12,940 nt of DNA from Sphingomonas_R sp036387535 (GTDB lineage Bacteria; Pseudomonadota; Alphaproteobacteria; Sphingomonadales; Sphingomonadaceae): positions 1 to 12,940 of the forward strand of contig NZ_DASVTO010000110.1 in assembly GCF_036387535.1 (NCBI RefSeq), read 5' to 3'. A program made the translations under genes and the position numbers. The stretch's first letter is position 1, and each line of letters starts with the position of its first letter. This document shows positions 7,299 through 12,940 of the stretch, piece after piece. Below the pieces are notes generated by a model, which saw only the letters and a list, made by a program, of their open reading frames with translations, did no database searches and had not been told where the DNA came from.

Positions 7299-9158
7299 TC
7301 AGTCTGCCTTTGCAATGCGGGCCAGGACCTGGCCTTCGTTCACCTGTTGCCCGGGCGCGGCGGATAGGTCCGCAACCACGCCGTCGAACGGTGCCAGCAA
7401 CGCCTGTTCCATCTTCATCGCCTCCAGCACCAGCACGCGCTGGCCGCGCCGCACAGTCTCGCCCGCCGCCACATCCACAGCCACGATTCGCCCCGGCATC
7501 GGCGCCAGCAATGCGCCGTCGCCCAGCGCGCCCTCGCCACCACCACGCCGGCCCACCGCCGGGCCGAACCGCCATGCCTCACCATGCAGGAACAGCACGC
7601 GTTCGCCGTCGACCGTCACCGCTCGCCCGGCCGCATCGACATCGGCGACATGCGTCGTGTCACCGATCGCCACCGCCACCCGACGGTCGGCATCGGCGTT
7701 GGCACGGAACCCGGTCAGCGTGGTCCACGGCCCGCCGCCCCGCTCCGGCATCAAGGCCGCCGCCGCCGCCGCGATCACCGCGTCGGACGGGTCGGCGGCG
7801 GGCACCAGCCGGTCGCCGTGCCGCGCGATGAAGCCGGTGTCGATCCGCCCGCCAACGAAATCGGCATCGCCCGCCGCCCGCGCCAGAAAGCCGGCATTGG
7901 TCCGCACCGGCCACACCTCGACCGCGCCGCACGCACAGGCCAGCCTGGCCGCCGCGGCCGCACGGGTGGGCGCATGCACCACCAGCTTGGCGATCATCGG
8001 ATCGTAATAGGGCGTCACCGCCCCGCCCTGCTCCACCCCGCTGTCGACGCGGATACCGTCGGGAAAGCGCAGATGCGTCAGCGGCCCGGTCGATGGCAGG
8101 AACCCGGTCGTCGGATTTTCGGCATAGAGCCGCGCCTCCATCGCCCAGCCGTCGATGGTCAACTCATCCTGTCGCTTCGGCAACCGCTCACCGCTCGCGA
8201 CGCGCAGCTGCCATTCGACCAGATCCTGGCCCGTAATCGCCTCGGTCACCGGATGCTCGACCTGCAACCGCGTGTTCATCTCCATGAACCAGATCCGGTC
8301 GGCGCGCAGCCCGTCGCTCGCATCCGCGATGAACTCCACCGTCCCCGCCCCGACATAATCCACCGCCCGCGCCGCCTGCACCGCGGCGGCACAGACCGCC
8401 GCGCGCGTCGCGGCGTCCATGCCCGGCGCCGGCGCCTCCTCGATAACCTTCTGGTGGCGACGTTGCAGGCTGCAATCCCGCTCGAACAGATGCACGACGC
8501 CGCCATGACTGTCGCCGAACACCTGCACCTCGATGTGGCGTGGGTTCAGTACATATTTCTCGATCAGCACATGGTCGTCGCCGAACGCCGCGGCCGCTTC
8601 GCGCCGGCAACTGTCCAGCGCGTCGGCGAACGCCTCGGCGGCGTCGACACGGCGCATGCCTTTTCCGCCGCCGCCTGCCACCGCCTTGATCAGCACCGGC
8701 CAGCCGATCGCTCGGGCCTCGGCGAACAGCCGCTCCGCGCCCTGGTCCTCGCCCATATAGCCGGGCGTGACCGGCACCCCCGCCGCCAGCATCAGCGTCT
8801 TGGCCGCATCCTTCAGCCCCATCGCCCGGATCGCCGCCGGCGGCGCCCCGACCCAGACCAGGCCGGCGGCCTGTACCGCCTCGGCAAAGGCGGCATTTTC
8901 CGACAGGAACCCGTATCCCGGATGGATCGCCTGCGCGCCGCTCGCCCGCGCCGCCGCCAGGATGCGGTCGGCGACCAGATAGCTTTCCCGCGCCGGTGCC
9001 GGGCCGATCGCCACGGCCTCGTCCGCCTCGCGCACGAACGGCATGTCGGCATCGACATCGGAATGCACCGCCACGGTCCGCACACCCAGCCGCCGCGCGG
9101 TGCGGATGATCCGCCGCGCAATCTCCCCGCGATTGGCGATCAGGAGCGACTCGATCAT
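7299..9158 (-). CDS. liuD: Methylcrotonyl-CoA carboxylase, biotin carboxylase/biotin carrier subunit
   Basis: The alpha subunit of a biotin-dependent acyl-CoA carboxylase, by context 3-methylcrotonyl-CoA carboxylase (leucine catabolism): it carboxylates biotin with ATP and bicarbonate. The 619 residues run biotin carboxylase N-domain (LLIANRGEIARRI, 5-17), ATP-grasp with GGGGKGM (162-168), ERDCSLQRRHQKVIEEAP (226-243) and EMNTRLQVEHPVTE (293-306), the biotin carboxylase C-domain, a degenerate linker domain, and the biotinyl domain with LEAMKM, Lys582 being the biotin site. The length is on the short side for this subunit. The start at 9158 has an AAGGA site six bases upstream, 37 bp after the beta-subunit stop. 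The stop lies one base before the MaoC ATG. Sequence alone does not exclude propionyl-CoA or another carboxylase; the neighbouring isovaleryl-CoA dehydrogenase makes methylcrotonyl the best call. Confidence 0.9.
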   Translation of the reverse strand: MIESLLIANRGEIARRIIRTARRLGVRTVAVHSDVDADMPFVREADEAVAIGPAPARESYLVADRILAAARASGAQAIHPGYGFLSENAAFAEAVQAAGLVWVGAPPAAIRAMGLKDAAKTLMLAAGVPVTPGYMGEDQGAERLFAEARAIGWPVLIKAVAGGGGKGMRRVDAAEAFADALDSCRREAAAAFGDDHVLIEKYVLNPRHIEVQVFGDSHGGVVHLFERDCSLQRRHQKVIEEAPAPGMDAATRAAVCAAAVQAARAVDYVGAGTVEFIADASDGLRADRIWFMEMNTRLQVEHPVTEAITGQDLVEWQLRVASGERLPKRQDELTIDGWAMEARLYAENPTTGFLPSTGPLTHLRFPDGIRVDSGVEQGGAVTPYYDPMIAKLVVHAPTRAAAAARLACACGAVEVWPVRTNAGFLARAAGDADFVGGRIDTGFIARHGDRLVPAADPSDAVIAAAAAALMPERGGGPWTTLTGFRANADADRRVAVAIGDTTHVADVDAAGRAVTVDGERVLFLHGEAWRFGPAVGRRGGGEGALGDGALLAPMPGRIVAVDVAAGETVRRGQRVLVLEAMKMEQALLAPFDGVVADLSAAPGQQVNEGQVLARIAKAD

Positions 9159-9195
9159 GCGCGGTCCTTCTTTGCTGCCCGATTGGCCATGCCGG

Positions 9196-10800
9196 TCACA
9201 TCCGGAACACCCCGAACGCCTGACGTTCGGGGATCGGGGCGTTCAGCGTCGCGGCAAAGGCCAGCCCCAATACGTCGCGCGTCTGCGCGGGATCGATGAT
9301 CCCGTCATCCCACAGCCGCGCGGTCGCATAATAGGGATTGCCCTCATCCTCATATTTCTGGCGGACCGGCGCCTTGAACGCCTCGGCTTCCTCCGGCGTC
9401 CAGCGGTCGGCGTCGCGATGGACGGTCGCCAGCACGCTCGCCGCCTGCTCCCCGCCCATCACGCTGATCCGCGCATTGGGCCAGCTGAACAGGAAGCGTG
9501 GGGAATAGGCGCGTCCGCACATGCCGTAATTGCCGGCCCCGAAACTGCCACCGATCAGCACCGTGATCTTGGGCACCGTCGCGGTTGCGACCGCGGTCAC
9601 CAGCTTTGCGCCATGCTTGGCGATCCCCTCCGCCTCATATTTGCCGCCGACCATGAAGCCGGAGATATTCTGAAGGAACAACAATGGAATGCGCCGTTGC
9701 TGCGCCAGCTCGATGAAATGCGCACCCTTCTGCGCGCTCTCGCTGAACAGTACGCCGTTGTTGGCGATGATCCCGACCGGCATCCCCCACAGATGCGCGA
9801 ACCCGCAGACCAAAGACGGCCCGTACAGCGCCTTGAATGCGTGGAATTCCGATCCGTCGACCAGCCGTGCGATCACCGCATGCACGTCATAGGGCGCCCG
9901 CACATCCTGCGGCACGATCCCGTACAGTTCCTCCGCCGGATATCTCGGCGGCGCGGGCGCACGCAGGTTGAGGCCCGGCGGCATCGTCTGCTGCGGCAGC
10001 GTGGCGACGATGTCACGCACGATCGCCAGCGCATGTTCGTCGTCGTCGGCGACATGGTCGACGACTCCCGATCGCCGGCCGTGCGTGTCCGCCCCGCCCA
10101 GTTCCTCCGCCGATATCACCTCACCCGTCGCCGCCTTCACCAGTGGTGGCCCCGCCAGGAAGATCGTCCCCTGCCCGCGCACGATCACGGTTTCGTCCGA
10201 CATTGCCGGCACATAGGCGCCGCCCGCGGTGCAGCTTCCCATCACGCACGCGATCTGCGGGATGCCCTGTGCCGACATCGTCGCCTGGTTGAAGAAGATC
10301 CGCCCGAAATGATCGCGATCCGGAAACACCTCCGCCTGATGCGGCAGGTTGGCGCCGCCGCTGTCGACCAGATACACGCACGGTAACCGGTTCTCGAACG
10401 CGATCTCCTGCGCGCGCAGGTGTTTCTTGACCGTCATGGGATAGTAGGTGCCACCCTTCACGGTGGCGTCGTTGCACAGGATCATCACCTGCCGCCCCGA
10501 TACGCGACCGATCCCCGCAATCACGCCGGCACCCGGCACCGCATCGTCATACAGGCCGTTCGCCGCCAGCTGGCCGATCTCCAGGAACGGACTGCCTGGA
10601 TCGATCAACCGCTCGACCCGTTCACGGGGCAGCAGCTTGCCGCGCGCGCGATGGCGTTCGCGCGCGGACTCGCTCCCGCCCAGCGCCGCAGTCGCTACCC
10701 TCGCCCGCAGCTGTTCAGCCAGCGCGCGGTTGTGCGCTGCATTGGCCTGAAACATCGCGTCGTCCGGCGCCACCATGCTGCCCAGGACCGGCGCGCTCAC
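9196..10800 (-). CDS. liuB: Methylcrotonyl-CoA carboxylase, carboxyltransferase (beta) subunit
   Basis: Transfers the carboxyl group from biotin to 3-methylcrotonyl-CoA, giving 3-methylglutaconyl-CoA. The 534-residue length matches the family. Visible segments: RERHRARGKLLPRERVERLIDPGSPFLEI near 60-88, YYPMTVKKHLRAQEIA, YLVDSGGANLPHQAEVFPD, GSCTAGGAYVPAMSDE, the GTIFLAGPPLVKAATGE acyl-CoA site, LLFLQNISGFMVG, and GGSFGAGNYGMCGRAY...WPNARISVMGGEQAASVLA near the end. The likely start is a GTG at 10798-10800 overlapping the isovaleryl-CoA dehydrogenase stop (GTGA), giving MSAPVLGSMV, a typical N-terminus for this protein; an ATG eight codons later is the alternative. A longer reading back to 11190 would run antisense-like frame through the dehydrogenase gene and is not real. 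Confidence 0.94.
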   Translation of the reverse strand: MSAPVLGSMVAPDDAMFQANAAHNRALAEQLRARVATAALGGSESARERHRARGKLLPRERVERLIDPGSPFLEIGQLAANGLYDDAVPGAGVIAGIGRVSGRQVMILCNDATVKGGTYYPMTVKKHLRAQEIAFENRLPCVYLVDSGGANLPHQAEVFPDRDHFGRIFFNQATMSAQGIPQIACVMGSCTAGGAYVPAMSDETVIVRGQGTIFLAGPPLVKAATGEVISAEELGGADTHGRRSGVVDHVADDDEHALAIVRDIVATLPQQTMPPGLNLRAPAPPRYPAEELYGIVPQDVRAPYDVHAVIARLVDGSEFHAFKALYGPSLVCGFAHLWGMPVGIIANNGVLFSESAQKGAHFIELAQQRRIPLLFLQNISGFMVGGKYEAEGIAKHGAKLVTAVATATVPKITVLIGGSFGAGNYGMCGRAYSPRFLFSWPNARISVMGGEQAASVLATVHRDADRWTPEEAEAFKAPVRQKYEDEGNPYYATARLWDDGIIDPAQTRDVLGLAFAATLNAPIPERQAFGVFRM

Positions 10801-11960
10801 TGCGCAATCCGCTGCGGCGCCCCGATCAGTTCGCGCCCGATCAGCATCCGGCGGATCTCGTTGGTCCCCGCCCCGATGTCCAGCAGCTTGGCATCGCGCA
10901 GGAAGCGTTCCACCGGCCAATCCTTCGTATAGCCGGCCCCGCCCAGCGCCTGGATCGCCTCCAGCGCGACCTTGACTGCATTTTCGGACGCCAGCAGGAT
11001 CGCGCCGGCCGCATCGAACCGTGTCGTCCGCCCGACATCGCAACTCCGCGCCACGGCATAGACATAGGCCCGCGCGGAATTGAGCGCGACATACATGTCC
11101 GCGATCTTGGCCTGCATCAGCTGGAAACTGCCGATCGCTTGTCCGAACTGCTGCCGTTCGCGGACATAGGGCACCACCACGTCCAGGCACGCCTGCATGA
11201 TGCCCAGCTGGATACCCGCCAGCACCGCCCGCTCATAATCCAGCCCCGACATCAGCACGCCGGCCCCGCCGTTCACCGGCCCCATCACCTGCGCATCCGA
11301 CACCGCGCAATCGTCGAACACCAGCTCCGCAGTCGGGCTGCCGCGCATGCCCATCTTGTCGATCTTCTGCCCGATCGAAAATCCGGGCATGTCCTTCTCG
11401 ATCAGGAACGCCGTGATGCCGCGGCTGCCCTCCCCGGTCTTGGCATAGACCACCAGCGTGTCGGCATAGCTGGCGTTGGTGATCCAGAATTTCGTTCCAT
11501 CCAGGACATAGCCGCCATCGGTCTTCACCGCGCGCAGCTTCATCGACACCACGTCGGACCCGGCGCTCGCCTCCGACATCGCCAGGCTGCCGACATGCTC
11601 CCCCGAAATCAGCTTCGGCAGGTACCGCGCCTTCTGATCGGCATTGCCCCAGCGGCGGATCTGGTTGACGCACAGGTTGGAATGCGCGCCATAGCTCAGG
11701 CCCACCGACGCTGACGCACGGCTGACCTCTTCCACCGCGACGACATGCTCCAGATAACCGAGCCCCAGCCCGCCATCCGCCTCGTCCACGGTGATGCCGT
11801 GCAGGCCCAGCGCGCCCATCGCCGGCCACAGATCCCGCGGGAACCAGTCGTCGGCATCGATCCGGACCGCCAGCGGCGCAATCTGTTCGCTGGCAAAGCG
11901 GCGCGTCGTCTCGCGGATCATGTCCGCGGTCTCGCCCAGCGCGAAATCGAAATCGCTCAA
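10797..11960 (-). CDS. liuA: Isovaleryl-CoA dehydrogenase
   Basis: FAD flavoprotein oxidising isovaleryl-CoA to 3-methylcrotonyl-CoA, the third step of leucine degradation, passing electrons to ETF. The 387-residue protein has the acyl-CoA dehydrogenase layout: N-terminal helical domain, LAMSEASAGSDVVSMKLRA (126-144), FWITNASYAD (158-167), the catalytic-base region MSGLDYERAVLAG (237-249) with Glu243 at the helix-G position characteristic of isovaleryl-CoA dehydrogenases, then IQALGGAGYTKDWPVERFLRDAK and the IGAGTNEIRRMLIGREL signature near the C-terminus. The start is a TTG (11958-11960) preceded by GGAG seven bases upstream; its SDFDFALGETADMIR N-terminus matches the family and no upstream in-frame ATG exists. 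The stop overlaps the next gene by four bases. First gene of the liu-type operon, divergent from the LysR gene. Confidence 0.94.
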   Translation of the reverse strand: MSDFDFALGETADMIRETTRRFASEQIAPLAVRIDADDWFPRDLWPAMGALGLHGITVDEADGGLGLGYLEHVVAVEEVSRASASVGLSYGAHSNLCVNQIRRWGNADQKARYLPKLISGEHVGSLAMSEASAGSDVVSMKLRAVKTDGGYVLDGTKFWITNASYADTLVVYAKTGEGSRGITAFLIEKDMPGFSIGQKIDKMGMRGSPTAELVFDDCAVSDAQVMGPVNGGAGVLMSGLDYERAVLAGIQLGIMQACLDVVVPYVRERQQFGQAIGSFQLMQAKIADMYVALNSARAYVYAVARSCDVGRTTRFDAAGAILLASENAVKVALEAIQALGGAGYTKDWPVERFLRDAKLLDIGAGTNEIRRMLIGRELIGAPQRIAQ

Positions 11961-12055
11961 CTCTGCTCTCCAACGCTATGTTCTGACGCTACCGTAGCAG
12001 GTCCATGATGCCATTGAAAATTGAGCCGGCCGGATGAACACGATAGATGCCGTCT
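11961..12055. promoter_or_regulatory. Divergent liuA / LysR control region with palindrome and direct repeat
   Basis: This 95-bp region must hold the promoters of both the liu-type operon (leftward) and the LysR gene (rightward). It contains a perfect inverted repeat GCTAC-C-GTAGC (11988-11998) and two copies of ACGCTA with a 13-bp period (11973-11978 and 11986-11991), the second overlapping the palindrome. Divergent LysR regulators commonly bind such sites. No convincing -35/-10 hexamers could be picked by eye. Confidence 0.45.
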
Positions 12056-12844
12056 ATGATCAGCCGTTATCTGATTCGCTATTTCCTGGCGGTTGTCGAT
12101 CATGGCCATTTTTCAAAAGCTGCGGCGCAGTGCCGGGTGTCGCAACCAACCTTGTCGGTCGGGATCGCGAAGCTGGAAACCCTGCTCGCCCGTCCGCTCT
12201 TCCACCGCAGCAACCGCCGGGTCGAACTGACCGCCGCCGGCGCCCGTTTTCTGGTCCATGCCCGCCGGATCGAAGCCGAGTTTGCGGAGGCCGAGCGTGC
12301 GGTGCAGGATGATGCGCCCGCGCGTCTGATCCGCATCGGCATCCTGTCCACGCTGCCCGCCGACTGGATCGGCGGCGCGCTGGCGGTCGCCGGCCATGCC
12401 GATCCGCTGGACCGCCTGGAACTGGTGGAAGGCCGCATGCGCGATCTGCTGCTCATGCGTGATCGCGGGCGCATCGATGCGGTGCTCGGTCTGCTCGACC
12501 AGACCGACACCCATACGGAATCGTTGCTCACCGAAGGCTATGCAATGGCGCTCCCGGCCCATCACGCTTTGGCGGGCCGGGCGGTCCTGAGCGCGGATGA
12601 TGTCGGCGGGGAAACGATGATCGTGCGCCGCCACTGCGAGATGCTGCCCGAAATCAGCCGTTTCTTCACATTGCGCGGCGTGCGCCCGTTCATGGCGGCG
12701 CGCACGACCAACGACGACCGCGCCGCCGCCTATGTCCGCGCCGGGCTTGGCGTCACCGTCATGCCGCGCTGCTTCCAGCGCCCAGGCATCGCGATGGCGG
12801 CGCTAGAGCGTGACCGGATCACGTTGGTGCGTACCCTGAGTTGA
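12056..12844 (+). CDS. LysR-type transcriptional regulator, probably truncated at the C-terminus by an IS
   Basis: DNA-binding regulator, by position a candidate regulator of the divergent liu-type operon. The N-terminal winged helix-turn-helix is complete: RYFLAVVDHGHFSKAAAQCRVSQPTLSVGIAKLE... to TAAGARFLVHA (residues about 8-70). A long linker helix and the periplasmic-binding-like effector domain follow (LIRIGILSTLP near 90, GLGVTVMPRCF near 231-241). The product is 262 residues against about 290-320 for the family. Residues 251-262 (ERDRITLVRTLS) appear to be translated from the tip of an IS630-family element that begins at about 12806, so roughly 40 native C-terminal residues are missing. 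DNA binding may survive; effector response is doubtful. Start: ATG 12056 gives the usual MISRYL N-terminus; an in-frame ATG at 12047 would add three residues and neither has a clear ribosome binding site. Confidence 0.85.
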   Translation: MISRYLIRYFLAVVDHGHFSKAAAQCRVSQPTLSVGIAKLETLLARPLFHRSNRRVELTAAGARFLVHARRIEAEFAEAERAVQDDAPARLIRIGILSTLPADWIGGALAVAGHADPLDRLELVEGRMRDLLLMRDRGRIDAVLGLLDQTDTHTESLLTEGYAMALPAHHALAGRAVLSADDVGGETMIVRRHCEMLPEISRFFTLRGVRPFMAARTTNDDRAAAYVRAGLGVTVMPRCFQRPGIAMAALERDRITLVRTLS

Positions 12845-12940
12845 CGAGGTAGTTGCTGCATTCGTCGGGCGAGAAGCAGTCGAGGAGGGAGCCGATACGC
12901 TTCCATGTTGCATCGACGGATCGCTCGTCTGCTTTGCGCA
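12806..12940 (-). mobile_element. End of an IS630-family insertion sequence (continues past the window)
   Basis: From about 12806 the sequence reads as one end of an IS630-type element: it follows a CTAG (12803-12806), the TA-containing target these elements favour, and holds the 3' end of the transposase gene on the minus strand. The outermost bases include an imperfect palindrome GTGACCGGATCAC (12810-12822). Base composition falls below that of the neighbouring genes. The exact boundary is inferred, since only one end is in the window. Confidence 0.7.
12819..12940 (-). CDS. IS630-family transposase, C-terminal 39 residues (partial)
   Basis: Reading leftward from the window edge, one frame is open for 39 codons and ends in TGA at 12819-12821. 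The product contains SVDATWKRIGSLLDCFSPDEC, NYLVNSGYAPT and the stop, which matches the well-known C-terminal end of IS630 transposases (a Trp-x-x-Ile/Leu-Gly segment, then Phe-Thr/Ser-Pro-x-Glu-Cys-x-Asn-Tyr, then a Gly-Tyr near the end). The catalytic DDE domain would lie right of the window. The gene overlaps the apparent 3' end of the LysR frame by 26 bases on the opposite strand. Confidence 0.75.
   Translation of the reverse strand, partial: RKADERSVDATWKRIGSLLDCFSPDECSNYLVNSGYAPT

Noticed and set aside
9159..9195. 11-codon frame (ATG to TGA overlapping the alpha-subunit ATG) in the liuB-liuD gap
   Set aside because: Too short, no ribosome binding site of its own and no recognisable leader-peptide pattern such as runs of leucine codons.
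7584..9299. 571-codon plus-strand open frame opposite the carboxylase alpha gene (also 9043-10386 opposite the beta gene)
   Set aside because: Arg/His/Pro-rich translation typical of a shadow of a GC-rich gene; the opposite strand encodes well-conserved carboxylase subunits.

Overview
The window reads as ordinary chromosome of a high-GC alphaproteobacterium, most likely a sphingomonad (Sphingomonas or a near relative). The grounds are the uniformly GC-rich coding style with long empty antisense frames, a TonB-dependent receptor with the signal-peptide/TonB-box/plug layout common in that group, and a leucine-degradation (liu) type cluster. This is inference from protein style; there is no rRNA or marker-gene test in the window. 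No CRISPR array, toxin-antitoxin pair, defence island or prophage is visible, and I see no clearly new multi-gene system.

Region 1 (1-2373, minus strand). The window opens inside a TonB-dependent receptor whose GTG start is at 755; its 5' leader can fold so as to bury the ribosome binding site. Upstream of it lie a YghZ/Gpr-type aldo/keto reductase (942-2051) and a two-helix small membrane protein (2131-2373), probably co-transcribed.

Region 2 (2623-5836, plus strand). A family III (CaiB/BaiF) CoA-transferase, dapB (lysine/cell-wall synthesis), nth (endonuclease III) and a small exported cysteine-containing protein lie close together. dapB and nth are separated by 3 bp. A tRNA-Arg(CCG) with encoded CCA follows.

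Region 3 (5842-6720, minus strand). A secreted family 16 glycoside hydrolase converges on the tRNA, with 5 bp between them.

Region 4 (6803-11960, minus strand). A tight liu-type operon runs in the order isovaleryl-CoA dehydrogenase (TTG start), 3-methylcrotonyl-CoA carboxylase carboxyltransferase subunit (GTG start overlapping the previous stop), the biotin-carrying subunit, then a MaoC-fold hydratase-like protein where a crotonase-type methylglutaconyl-CoA hydratase is often found. The operon would take isovaleryl-CoA from leucine to 3-methylglutaconyl-CoA. No HMG-CoA lyase is in the window.

Region 5 (12056-12940). A LysR-type regulator is divergent from the liu operon across a 95-bp gap that holds a palindrome and a direct repeat. 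Its 3' end appears to be cut by an IS630-family element inserted at a CTAG site: the last 39 codons of an IS630-type transposase, reading the other way, begin inside the regulator's apparent reading frame. This is the most informative unusual feature in the window, because the probable regulator of the liu operon would have lost about 40 C-terminal residues.
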